A DNA stretch of 40,484 nt. Origin: Zygnema cylindricum. Taxonomy: Eukaryota > Streptophyta > Zygnematophyceae > Zygnematales > Zygnemataceae. The position numbers and the translations under genes were made by a program. The notes under the pieces are model-generated. The model did no database searches and was not told the origin of the DNA. It saw nothing but the letters and a program-made list of their open reading frames with translations. Location of the stretch: positions 56,280-96,763 of the forward strand of contig JBBHKE010002891.1 in NCBI GenBank assembly GCA_037447655.1, given 5' to 3'. Of this stretch, positions 22,301-33,054 are shown piece by piece (position 1 is the first letter of the stretch; each line of letters begins with the position of its first letter).

Positions 22301-25300
22301 GGACGTCCGGTTTTCATTTTTTTTTTAAGCAAACAGGTTATTTTATCTTGGATTAACTCGTTTTGTCAGTCTCTATTGCTTAAAACCAATTTTGTATCTA
22401 GTGCTTCTACTCTTTGGGAAATTCTGTTTTGTTTTCTCTGTTTTTTCATTGTTGATTTAATAATAGGTTGGGTGTCGTCTATTTTGCTTTGTTGTTCCCT
22501 CAACTGTTCCTTTCTTTTTTGGTTTTTTCTTGGATCCTTATTTGTTCCCTTTGTTTGGTTTTTTTGATTTTGCAGCTTTTCATTTGTTCTGATGTACTGG
22601 CTCGGGCACTCAAGCCTTTTAATTTTCGACTGAATCCCCCATTTTTGCTTTCAGAAAGACCCTCATTATACCCATTGCAAATATCTGATCAGGACTCTAA
22701 TTTCTCTGAACAACAGAGACCTATCAGATCTACGGCCTCAGAGCCTCCGATATCCTTACAAATGTCGTCAGAAAAACCGTCCTCAAATTTTCTTTATCAC
22801 CATTGTAAAGCGGTTGAAGAGAATAAAAGAATTGCCACTTTCCATGGGACTGAACCGTCTCCAAAAAGAACATTTCTTTTGTCAAACAGTGAAACCTGGA
22901 ATTCACCTCTTGAAGAAAGTCGCTGTAGATCAGTAGAAAATACTCGAGAATCTTCCGGAAACTTGGGAAGTCACGAGTTCGATTGTAGATTAGGAGACGG
23001 TATAGAAGTTTCCAGGGCTGTGGAAATTGCCCATAGTTCTGTAGTACTTATCACAGTCGGTGATGGAGCTTGGGCTTCGGGAATTATCCTTTCAGAAAAT
23101 GGTCTTGTTTTGACTAATGCCCACCTAATAGAGCCCTGGAGGTTCAGGAAAAGGACTTCTCAGAAGGATAGTGGTATCGACTGGAAAACTACTTCAATGG
23201 GAGGTCTTAAATCTTCCCTTCAAAAAGAAGAAAGTGACTGTATTTCTCTTAACGATAGTTGTTCAGTACCTTCTAATCCAATTTCTACCATCTCCCCTTC
23301 TGTGACGTCCCCAAATAGGGCTCATTTCCTCAGAAACCAGAATAATGTGAGAGTTCGTATCAGTGGTTATCGAGACAAAGGTTCTGTTTCCTTACCAGCG
23401 TATAGATGGTGTGATGCTGAGGTCATTTTTGTTTCCCATGGTCCATTGGATGTGGCAATTTTAAAGTTAAGGGAGTCTTTTGATGGACTACAAGCCATTC
23501 AACCGGAAATGGGAATTCCCTTAGCAGGTTCTACGGCTGTTGTGATAGGCCATGGACTCTTTGGACCCCGTTTAGGTGAGATTTGAACTTATTTAAAACT
23601 GTTTGTATATTATAAGTCGTATTTTAGAGACTTGCAGGGTAGATGTTTGATCTAATTATCTTAATGTTTTATTTTCTAATCATCTTAAAATTTTATTATT
23701 TTATTATTTTATTGTCAAACTATCTTATTATCTTATTATCTAATATCTCATTATCTCGTTATTTTCGTTATCTCATCATCTCTTTCTCTCATTCCCTCAT
23801 TCTCGTATTCTCGTTTTCTCGTAGTGTCTTATTGTCTTATCATCTCATTTTCTTATTATTATCTCCTTATCTCATCATCTTGTTATCTCATTATATCGCT
23901 ATCTCATTATCTCGCTATCTCATTATCTCTTTCTCTCATTCTCGTATTCCCGTATTATCTTTTTTGTCTTATTATTACCTTATTTACGTTTTTTTGGAAA
24001 TTAAAATTTGTGTTTTACAGAATTACAACCTTCCGTGAGTGCCGGAGTCGTGGCTCGAGTGGTCATGGCTCCCTCTGGACCAGGAGGAGGCGGGAATTCT
24101 ATAACGGAACGGAGAACGGAGACCGTTTCTATGTTCACACATCCCGTTCTATTGCAAACAACGGCGGCCGTTCACGCAGGAGGGAGTGGAGGGGCTGTGG
24201 TCAATAAATTTGGTCGACTGATTGGGCTTGTTACGAGGTGAGGGGAGGGAGGGGGAGGGAAGTGAAGGGAAAACTGCTAAGAGGGAGGGCATATGGAGTG
24301 CAAGGGGGAGGAAGAGATAGAGGGAGTGAGTAAAAACTGCATTTAGTCAAGGTAAGGACTGATTAAACAGTGAAATGGAAAGAGGGGGACTGGAGATAAA
24401 GAGAGAATGAGGGGTGGCAAGAGGGAGGAATGAGGAAACAAAGATTGATATGAGGGAATCATGAATGGGGTAATGGAATCATTAATGGTGCAGCAAAACA
24501 CAATGGATGGGCGGTGCTTCCCCATCTCAATTTCAGTGTACCAACTGCCGCTTTGTCGTTTATTTTTCATTTTGCTTCATCGGGTAATGATTTTTTTTGT
24601 TTTTTTTTTGTTTTTTTACTCTCTCCCCTTATCTTACGAAGAAAGAGGTTTCCTTTTTTGATTTATATTTTTTCCTCTCCTCTTATTTGTCAAAAAGAGA
24701 GATTTCCGTTTCTGTTTTTTTTTTGCTCTATTCTTACATTACGAAGAAAGAGATTTCCTTTATGATTTTTTCTTTTTCTCTCCTCTTACCCTACGAAGAA
24801 AGAGAGATTATTCACCGACATGGCTGGAAATCTTTTGTTTAACGGGGGAAAGGGGGAAAGGGGGAAGAGGGAGGTCGGGCGGACTTAAAAAAACTGTAGC
24901 CCTTTCTCTCCAATGTAAATAAGAAGATTTTCTCCCGTAGGATTTTTTCCCCCGGAAAAACAAAGATGAAAGTAAAATTGAAAAATGAAAAATGAGGGTA
25001 TGACAATAATACGGGGAAATTAATTTAAAAAGAAACAACTTAAAAAAAGAAAACCGGAAAAAAAAAGAAACAAGAAATTGAAAAAAATAGGTAATTTGAA
25101 AAAAACATACATACTCACTATGTTTCGTTTCATTTGAACGCAGGCGGTCAAGATTCGAGTATTTTGTCTTCTCTGGACCGTCCTGATAAAGATTTGTCAA
25201 AAGTATGGGCTCTTGTCCCTTCTCCCTTACCACCTCCACCGACTAATACATTCACATCTCCACAATCAGATATTCCTCATTCGAGTCTTAAAGACTCCCT

Positions 25301-25517
25301 CGTTCGACTTCAAAAAATAACACCAGAGAAAGGATCGCGGTTTTCGAAATTTTTATCAGAATCGTCTCCAGGGATGTTTGAAAACAAAAATCAGATTGGA
25401 GGGAGAGGAGAAATGTATGTCGCGAGTTCACCTTTTAAGGGTATTGGCTCCTCCTCCATCCGTTCGAATTCGAATGGAAACGTAATTAGTCACAGGTTCG
25501 AGAGAAGTCGTTTGTAG
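16323..25517 (+). CDS. DEG15: Peroxisomal (glyoxysomal) processing protease DEG15/TYSND1-type, 14 exons
   Basis: Joined exons: 16323..16388, 17309..17355, 17730..17934, 18622..18669, 20072..20185, 20680..20862, 21035..21250, 21641..21744, 22064..22149, 22278..22336, 22576..23575, 24021..24237, 24537..24583, 25144..25517 (921 residues). All junctions are GT-AG and in phase. The order matches plant DEG15: [57 protein letters not shown], then the protease domain. The catalytic triad is visible as His559 ([10 protein letters not shown]), Asp668 (PLDVAILKL) and Ser765 (GGSGGAV). The last three residues, Ser-Arg-Leu, form a PTS1 peroxisome import signal. The family is a trypsin-like serine protease that removes PTS2 presequences in peroxisomes. 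It is longer than the ~700-residue flowering-plant protein because of low-complexity inserts early in exon 11. Exon 10 and the short exon 13 are the least certain: the exon 13 start used here keeps frame but skips PHLNF. The exon 5 acceptor (GAAG) has little pyrimidine tract. Confidence 0.88.
16440..16930. repeat. Simple repeats in DEG15 intron 1
   Basis: T-run and TG repeats at 16458-16503, then GATA/GAGA-rich sequence (AGATAGAGAGAAAGA types) at 16750-16930. No gene. Confidence 0.75.
19561..19974. mobile_element. Candidate MITE inside DEG15 intron 4
   Basis: Ends ATGTTTAAAA and TTTTAAACAT are perfect inverse of each other. Flanking GGTCCACTCCT (left) and GGTCCATCCT (right) look like a decayed 9-11-base target duplication, in the Mutator-like size range. 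The interior has no open frame of interest. Terminal repeats are short, so this is tentative. Confidence 0.5.
23600..24000. repeat. TCTCATTATCTCGTTAT-type repeat in DEG15 intron 11
   Basis: Pyrimidine-rich degenerate array (TATCTCATTATC, TTCTCGTATTCTC units) filling nearly the whole intron. Open frames through it are hydrophobic runs without meaning. Confidence 0.85.
24238..24815. repeat. GA-rich tract and four ~60-base CTTACGAAGAAAGAGATTTCC repeats in introns 12-13
   Basis: 24240-24440 is GAGGGAGG-rich. From 24620 to 24815 a unit containing CTTACGAAGAAAGAG and TTTCCTTT recurs about four times, one copy strongly diverged (GTCAAAAAGAGAG). The short exon 13 lies between the two tracts. Confidence 0.7.
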
Positions 25518-25629
25518 TGTTTATAAAACTTCAAGTTTGGTGACGTTAGTTTAATGACTTTAGTTTAGTAATTTTTGTTTAGTAACTTTTGTGAGGTTAT
25601 TCTTGTAACTTTTGAGCCTACTTGTTTGT

Positions 25630-25635
25630 AATAAA
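25630..25635 (+). promoter_or_regulatory. Candidate poly(A) signal (AATAAA) of DEG15
   Basis: AATAAA about 113 bases after the stop codon, preceded by a T-rich TTTAGTAATTTTTG-type stretch. This is a plausible 3' end position. Confidence 0.6.
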
Positions 25636-25740
25636 AAAAAGTTTTCTACGGTTGAAACAACAACGTCGTTTAATCAAATGTGGAATTTTTGTGTCAAGCT
25701 CTCTATTTATTTACTCAGAATTTTGTCCAATCACTGATAT

Positions 25741-25973
25741 CACCGTCTGAGCTTTAAGGTATGGCTCGTGTGAGGACTGTTTTAGTGTTAAAATAAATAG
25801 TTCTCTGTCCACATGACGTGGACGATCGTGACACCCAAAAAATATTAGCGTTAAGAAACAATAATTAGTATTGATTACGCAATTTTGTGTTAATTTTTGT
25901 ACAATTTTGTTTTGGGGGGCAAAAAAACAGGGGGCAAGATAGTATTATTAACGCTGATAGCAATTCACGGTGT
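25741..25973. mobile_element. Decayed family A-related TIR element downstream of DEG15
   Basis: Right end AACGCTGATAGCAATTCACGGTG matches the family A terminus. The left end (CACCGTCTGAGC) is degraded. The interior (GTGAGGACTGTTTTAGTGTTAAAA, AGCGTTAAGAAA) is shared with the element at 39724-39944. Confidence 0.6.
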
Positions 25974-26107
25974 GGTAACTTCTTTTATTCTCGATTGCGT
26001 GTAAGTGTTTGATGCTTTAGAAAGTTCGGTTGACGGACAAAATAGAATTTAAAATGTGATTTAGGGTTTGCAATTTAATTGTGCTTTTTTCTTGCTTTAC
26101 TTCTTGG

Positions 26108-26280
26108 ACACCCCTTCGCCCATCGCCATTAGAGTCAAGGACTTCTTAGAGTAATGCAATATTAGGATGCAATATTAATTAGCGTAGGGAGATGTGTCAG
26201 ATTGAAGTCCACTCCCTTAGATATTGTTGTTAAGACTAGTTTCCTATTTTCGGAAATAAAAAGTATTGATCAAATTAACA
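26108..26280. mobile_element. Old family A class b remnant
   Basis: ACACCCCTTCGCCCATCGCCATTAGAGTCAAGG opens like the class b element. A degraded central motif, GATGTGTCAGATTGAAGTCCAC, is still recognisable near 26190. Confidence 0.5.
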
Positions 26281-26284
26281 TTAC

Positions 26285-27571
26285 TACACCTCTAATAGCT
26301 ATTAGTGTTGCTGCTACTACTAGCTACTGTTGCTGCTGCTAGTACTAGTGCTACTGCTGCTGCTAGTACTAGCTACTGTTGCTACTAGTACTTGCTACTG
26401 CTGCTGCTAGTACTAGCTACTGTTACTACTAGTACTTGCTACTGCTGCTGCTAGTACTAGCTACTGTTGCTGCTGCTAGTACTAGTGCTACTGCTGCTGG
26501 TAGTACTAGTGGTACTGCTGTTGGTAGTACTAGCTACTGCTGCCGCTGCTAGTACTAGCACTACTGCTGCTGGTAATAGTGCAACTGTTGCTGCTATTAC
26601 AAGTGCTACTGTTGCTGCTAGTGCTTTTCCAAATTACACCACTAATTATAACAACAATAATAATAAAAAATCACATTTTTAACACTTCTTTTAAATGCAA
26701 TATAATTCCAACCGACTTCTGAAATCAATATGTGGCCACAAGTAACCCATATTTCCACATTAATATTAGCTATTTACTTTTCCAAATTCCAAATCTAATC
26801 CCCTAAACAATAAATTTTCAAACTCACAAAGGTTTCAAACTCCGACATGTCCATATTATGCGAATAATTCCACATTTCCCACATTCAAACACGTTATCCT
26901 ATAAAATCACAATTTTTTTACTTTCCCAATTTTCCAATATCCGAAATCCAAATCTAAATAAAATAATATTTCTCAAACTATTAAACTAAAATTCAAACTC
27001 TCATAACCGTGCACTCTACAAATCTTCCATAAAAAACACAATATTGCAAAATTATTTTTTGTTGGACAAACTATTCCACCAATCTCCAATTTCCTTTCCC
27101 GTTTCCTTCCGATATTTCTTGGCAACAACCTTATTATTCTCGTTGTCGTTAATGTTTCTCTCATTTTCAATTTCCTTTCCTTTTCTCATCACGAATATTT
27201 ATGAGCGATTCCATTGCTTTCAATGAGCCTTTCAAGAAAAAGTCTTTCAACCGATTCCAGAGTCAACCGGTTTCGCTTAACCGTGTTTATTTGACCGGCA
27301 ATGTAAATTATTCACTCAGAAGGAGCCGAAGAGACCGGTATAGCTAAAATTATACGACGAGCCAAGAGCTCAATGTCGCAAACATTTTTTTCTTTTCGGC
27401 CCACCAATTCAATGGGTTTGCCCGTTCGTGTAGTGAATGTTCTAAAACACTTCTTCTTTTGTATAGTTGGACTTCGTGGAGCAAATGCTCCTAAAACTCA
27501 TCTCGCGTGAGTTCCGAGGCCGAAGGTTTTTGAACAGTTTCCATTACCAAAGACATGGAAATGAGATGCTC
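26285..27571. repeat. Left inverted arm of the hAT element
   Basis: About 1.28 kb that is the reverse complement of 29083-30353. The outer 330 bases are a CTAGTACTAG/GCTGCTACTG array. The inner part is an inverted copy of the transposase 3' end and its downstream sequence, including the stretch corresponding to the transposase C-terminal dimerisation region. Confidence 0.85.
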
Positions 27572-27573
27572 TT

Positions 27574-29395
27574 TGGCATAACTTTAAAGCCCTACATGAT
27601 GGGAAGCATCCAGACAAGGCTTTTTGCAATCATTGTGATATGCCTATCGCGAGGGGGAAGTCGATGAGTTCTTCTAATTTACTATCTCAGTTAACGATCC
27701 AACATAAAAAGTTATTTGCAGGTGATATATTGAAAGAAATATAAGAAAAGCCAAAAGCCTTGGAGGATTTCGTATAGAGAAGAACGGCAAAATCATTCAA
27801 AGACAAGATAATTCAGTGGATCGTGTTGGATTACCAACCACTAACAGTCATGGAAAGCCTTAAAATTCAAAAAATGGTGTAGGGCTTCGCGTTGAAGGTG
27901 GTGATTCCAGATTGGCATGGACCAATTTCCAGAATGGAGGAAATTGAAATAAAGGTCCGTATAAGTTTAGGAAGCTGCTTCTGGATGGTGAAACTTTGAG
28001 CATTACTATCGACAAAAGGACATCATTATCGAATAAATCATTTTGTTGTATGACGGCTCACTTCATCAACTGAGAATAGGATCTTCGGAATGATTGTTTA
28101 GGGTGCTCTTCTTTTCCTAGTAGCCATACAGAATAGATTGATGAGAAGTTTAAGGAAATGTTGAGAGGATACGACATTTCCAAAAAGCAGTGGCAGTTTG
28201 TGCCATTAACTAATACAGCGGTTGTTATGAAGAAAGAAAAAAAATCCATGTGTTGTGATTGGCATGGTTCCATAGACTATTTATTTGAGATAGTCACAAG
28301 AAAGTTCTTTAGTGATCCTAGTGTTGCATCACATTTGAAAAGTACACGCAATCTTGTGGGATTCTTTAAAAGCATACCAAAAGCAAGTAATATTCTCAAA
28401 AATGTTGCATTGAAATGAAGTGGAAAGTTTTAATACCGGATGTAGCCGCGAGGTGGTGGTTGATCTACACTATGGTTACTTTGATTTTTTATTTGAAAAC
28501 ACCGTTACAAACATTTATGACGACATTTGTGCCACCGAATGGTACGTTAAGTAAATAGGCATGGTTGGTCAATCAGAAAAGTGTTATTTATCTAAAACAT
28601 TATATGGTTGCGCAACGTGTGTTGGAAAGAGAAAACTAGGTAACTTTGAGTTGGGTGTCGCTAATTGTCCACTCACTACTCAAATGACTCAAAAAATTAG
28701 TGGATGACACATCAAATGAAGAATATGATGATTTGGCAATTAACGTAATGGCGGAGACGATGGTCACCAATTTTAAGACTAGATTTGGCATGTTATACTT
28801 AACATTTCTACCGATGAAGATGTTTAATACCTGTGCACTAGATTTTGCAACGAAAGACCTAGGATTTTAAACATATTTAAAGGTAGATAGGGTATGGCAA
28901 AAAATTGTGATCACGATGTTGGGAAAATTTGACATGGATGCCAAATTGTTTGGACATTCGGAGGGTGGTAGTAAAGGGTTGGTGATGGTAATTGGAAACA
29001 ATTCAAATGAGAAAGGTGTAGATGAAGTTGATGATGATGATATTAAAGATGACATCTTTAAAGCATTACAAAAAATGCATCTCATTTCCATGTTTTCGGT
29101 AATGGAAACCGTTAAAAAACCTTTGTCCTCTGAACTCACGCAAGATGAGTTTAAGGAGCATTTGCTCCACGGAGTTCAACTATCCAAGGAAAGAAGAGTT
29201 TTAGAACATTCACAACACGAACGTGCAAACCCGTTTAAGTAGTTGGCCGAAAAGAAAAATGTGTTTCCGACATTGAGCTTTTTAGCTTGCATAACTTTAG
29301 ATATACCGGCCACTTCGGCACCTTCCAAACGAATCATTTCTATTGTTAGTCAAATAAACACGGTTAAGCGAAACCGGTAGGCTCATAGAAAGCAA
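27574..29395 (+). pseudogene. Decayed hAT transposase (BED zinc finger to C-terminal dimerisation region)
   Basis: Reading across several stops and frameshifts, the order is that of hAT transposases. A BED-type zinc finger comes first (WHNFKALHD, FCNHCDMP, LLSQLTIQH). Then follow WIVLDYQPLTVMES, a catalytic-core-like stretch around 28158-28418 (YDISKKQW, CCDWHGSIDYLFEIV, RNLVGFFKSI), ARWWLIYTMV, and a C-terminal LDIPATSAPSKR-type dimerisation motif near 29300. Stops occur in nearly every segment, so no working enzyme is encoded. Similarity begins exactly at the end of the left arm: sequence upstream of the BED Trp has been replaced by an inverted copy of the 3' end. Open frames at 27467, 28158 and 28907 are fragments of this pseudogene. 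Confidence 0.85.
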
Positions 29396-30353
29396 CGCAA
29401 TCGCTCATAAATATTCGTGATGAGAAAGGAAAAAAAATTGAAAATGGAGGAAACATTAACAACAACGGGAGCAATAAGGTTGTTGCTAAATACTTCGAAA
29501 AGAAACAAGAAAAAAAATTGAAGATTGGTGAAATAATTTATCCAACAAAAAATAATTTTGCAAAATTATGTTTTTTATGGAAGATTTGTAAAGTGCACGG
29601 TTATGAGAGTTTGAATTTCAATTTATTAGTTTGAGAAACATTATATAATTTCAATTTGGTAAACGGATATTATAAAATTGGGAAAGTAAAAAATTGCGAT
29701 TTTATAGAATAATCACGTGTTTGAATGAGGGAAATGTGGAATTATTCGTATTAACTTTTGCGATTTTGAATTATTTTTATTCAGGGTATTAGATTTGGAA
29801 TTTGAGAAAGTAAATAGTTTATATCATTGTGGAAATATGGGTTACTTGCTGCCACAAATTGATTTCAGAAGTCGGTTGGAATTATATTGCATTTAAAAGA
29901 AGTGTAAAAAACATGATTTTTTTTTATTATTGTTGGTATAATAGAGGGTGTTATTTGGAGTAGCCATAGCAACAACAATAACACTAGTACTACCAACAAC
30001 AGAGCACTAGTACTATCAGCGGCAGTAACACTAGTACTAAATGCACTAGTAGCAGTAGCACTAGTACTAGTAGCACCAGCACTATTAGTAGCAGCAGTAG
30101 CACTAGCATTAATACTTACAACATTTGTTTCACTAGTGGCGGCAGCAACAAGTAGTAGAAGCAACAGTAACACTAGGTTTAGCAGCATCAACAATAACTA
30201 GTACTAGCAGCAGTAGCTAGTACTACGACAAGCTGTTCTAGTGTTCTAGGTAGAGCAGTACTAACTAATATTACTAACTAATATTACTAGTACCACAGCA
30301 GCAACAGTAGTTATTACTACCACTAGCAATAGCACTAGTACTATCAGAGTTAT
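29083..30353. repeat. Right inverted arm of the hAT element
   Basis: Reverse complement of 26285-27571. It overlaps the 3' end of the transposase pseudogene, continues through AT-rich sequence (29400-29935), and ends in an ACTAGTACT/AGCAGCAGTA array (29950-30350). The minus-strand frame at 29865-30194 is repeat-derived. Confidence 0.85.
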
Positions 30354-30535
30354 AAAAACCAAGAAAAAAAACTTTGATTTATCGCGATGTAATATATCAG
30401 TATATCGATCAGATATATTGGCAAAATATTGCGATACTTACCTTCGTAATCTATTGAAACAATATATGGATTATCGGGTACCTAAAATTTGGTACATGTC
30501 AAATATGGGCAAGTGGTTTTCGATACCCAACACAA
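30354..30535. other. Short AT-rich spacer with TATATCG repeats
   Basis: Holds ATATATCAGTATATCGATCAGATATATTGG. Similar TATATCG-rich sequence recurs near 33190-33300, so both may be parts of one scattered element. No gene. Confidence 0.4.
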
Positions 30536-31745
30536 GTTACCATCGTTTCTGCAATAACCTTAATTGCCAAATAATCATATTTTTCATTTGATTTGTCTTC
30601 CACTACTTTTTTGAGTATTTTGAGTAATAAGTGGACAACTACCGCCACCTAGCTCAAAGTAACATAGTTTTTTCCTTCTATCCCACGTTGGGCAACCATA
30701 AAATGTTTTAAAATAATAATACCTCTTTCAAAGACCATCCGTGCCTTTTCACTCAACCTTGCATTCGGTGGTAGAATTGTCGTCAAAAGTGCTTCTAACG
30801 GTGTTTTCAAATACAAAATCGCAGTAACCATGGAGTAGGTTGACCACCACCTGTGGCTATATCCGGTATTAAACTTTCTACTTCATTTCGCTCGTAACAT
30901 TTTTGAGGATATAAGTTGCTTTCATTGAGCTTCTAAAGATTCCCACAATATTGCGTGCACTTTTAAAATGTGATGTAACATTAGGACCATTAAATAACTT
31001 TCTTGTGACTAGCTCCAACAAATGGTCAATGCAACCATGCCAATCACAACACATGGATTTTCTTGCTTTCTTCATAGCTGTCGTTTTATCAGTAACTGAC
31101 ACAAACTACCACAGATTTTTGAAAATGTTATATTCTCCCAACATTTTTTTTAAATGTCTCACCAATCGCTTCTGCTTTATGGCTACCAGGTGAAGAAGAG
31201 CACCTTAAAAAGAAAAGCATTTTAAACAAACATTCAAAAGATCCCATTCAGAGTTGATTAAGTTAGCCGTAATACAACAGAACGATTCATTTGAGAAGGA
31301 TGTCTATATGTCTATAGTAATGCTCAAAATTTCACCTTCCAAAAGCTTCCCTAAATTTAGACGGACCTTCATTTCGATTTCCTCCACTATAGAAATTAGT
31401 CCACGCTGATCTGGGATCACCACCTTCGGCGCCAAGCCTTTCATATTTCTCGAAATCCAAGCTTTCCACGACAGTTAATGGCTGGTAATCCAACACGATC
31501 CACCAAATGAGCTTGTCTTTGAAAAATGTTGTCACTCCTCTCTATATAAAATCCTCCAAAACTCTTAGTTCTTCTTCTATTTCTTCCAATCTATCACCTG
31601 CAAATAACTTTTTATGATGAACCCTTAAGGGAGCTAGTAAATTAGAAAGCCTCATAGACTTCTTTTTCGCCATAGGTGTATAAAAATGATTGCAAAAAGC
31701 CTTGTCTAGATGCTTCCTATCATGTAGGACTTTAAAGTGATGCCA
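30536..31745 (-). pseudogene. Second decayed hAT transposase, C-terminally truncated
   Basis: On the minus strand, from 31745, the same series appears: WHHFKVLHD (BED finger; the second Cys is replaced), WIVLDYQPLTVVES at about 31500, CCDWHGCIDHLLELV and RNIVGIFRSS near 31000, and a segment matching the first copy up to the LAINVMAE region, where similarity ends near 30536. Stops and frameshifts interrupt it. It diverges from the first copy at many positions, so it is a separate insertion or an older duplicate. The dimerisation region is missing. Confidence 0.82.
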
Positions 31746-31920
31746 AACTTTAGAATTTACCTCTTTGGGAATGGCATTTTCGCATCCCTAAACATATCTG
31801 GAATTCTAATGAATTTTCCTTGTCTACTATTTCCATGTTTTCCATGTCTACTATTTGTATATTTTCCATGTCTTCTATTTCCATATCTGGAAGCAGCTGC
31901 CTTCTATCCCTTTGAGAATC
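31746..31920. repeat. TTTCCATGTCTACTA short repeats upstream of the second hAT copy
   Basis: About three units of ATTTTCCATGTCTACTATTT lie on the 5' side of the minus-strand hAT copy, possibly within its former N-terminal region. The frame is broken. Confidence 0.55.
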
Positions 31921-32177
31921 CATGGAGAAAGATAAAATTGTAACCTTTCCATAATACTAATTGGTGGAAATGGATAAGCATCAATGTAATTCTTCCTGTG
32001 CGTGTACATTGGTTAGTATTACTGTCTGAAACAAACAGTCTGCAATTTTTCCCATGGAGAAAGATAAAATTGTAATCTTTCTGTAATACTAATTGGTGGA
32101 AATGGATAAGCATCAATGTAATTCTTCCTGCGTGCAGATTGGTTAGTATTACTTGCTGAAACGAACAGTCTGCAATT
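31921..32177. repeat. Two direct copies of a ~130-base unit
   Basis: Units at 31921-32052 and 32053-32177, both starting CATGGAGAAAGATAAAATTG and ending in a CAGTCTGCAATTTT stretch. Differences are few, so the duplication is fairly recent. Confidence 0.9.
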
Positions 32178-32275
32178 TTATTTTTATGAGAACATCATTT
32201 GACTAAATTAGTGTGAACTTTTCGTTTGAAAATTTGAAAGTTCTGTGCGTACTAAATAAGCAGTTATATGAATTA

Positions 32276-33054
32276 GGGTATGTCCCCATGTACTTGTAAC
32301 TTAGCGAAATTACTTTGTATTTTAGCGCGGATCCGCCGGACCCGGTTTTCAAGTGTCCCTATGTCTGTAAGGACGAAATCGTAACTTACGCTTGTGACGA
32401 TTGTATACGTCGACAATACCTGTGACGGTTGTCAACGTCGACAATCTGTGGTCGCACGATATTTTTTGTACCTGCGTGTGACGTCGCATGTCTTACCGTG
32501 ACATTGTAGACGTACCCCCTTCCAGCCTGTGCAATTTCACGGTCGAAGATGAGGCGCTTTGCCTTCGCGTCTCCTGTCCGATCGACGTGAAATGGCATCG
32601 GAATTTGAAGACCCCTGCAAAAAAAAAATCCGTACTAGACGAAAACGGACAAATCCAAACAAATTGTGTACCTATCTTTGTCGTATTAGAACGGAAACGG
32701 ACAAAACATAGCGAACTATGTACTTTTCTTTGTCCTTGGAAATCGTAGGATTTTTGTCGAAATTTACGGCACGCGCGAAAATATGTTCCTATTTGTCAAT
32801 CGAAAAAACCTAATTTTAAATCACATCGCGCATGTGTTTTAAAGATAAGGTTGAAGATGACGTTTTTTGTCGTCGAAGTGGGTCGAAAAGCACAAGACGA
32901 CAACTTTTCGTACATCCTAAGTTCAGGGATGACGCAAATTGTACTCTACAAATTTGTGATTCCTTCGTACGGTTGCAACTTAGGCAGTACGGCGCTAAGT
33001 TTTACGGCAAAACGACAGGAAAAAACCCTTACTTATGCACATGGGGACACACCC
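32276..33054. mobile_element. TIR element with GGGTATGTCCCCATGT ends (779 bp)
   Basis: Left end GGGTATGTCCCCATGT, right end ACATGGGGACACACCC. The interior is CpG-rich (GTCGACAA, CGTGTGACGTCGCATG). Two overlapping open frames at 32832-33107 are not recognised and lie in this CpG-rich interior. The same ends flank the element at 34533. A clear target duplication is not seen here. Confidence 0.75.

Noticed and set aside
26467-26682. Frame rich in Leu/Val and Ala/Ser/Thr
   Set aside because: Translation of the GCTGCTAGTACTAG array in the left hAT arm; low complexity.
28907-29242. 111-codon frame as a separate gene
   Set aside because: It is the C-terminal part of the decayed hAT transposase, and part of it is repeated inverted in the left arm.
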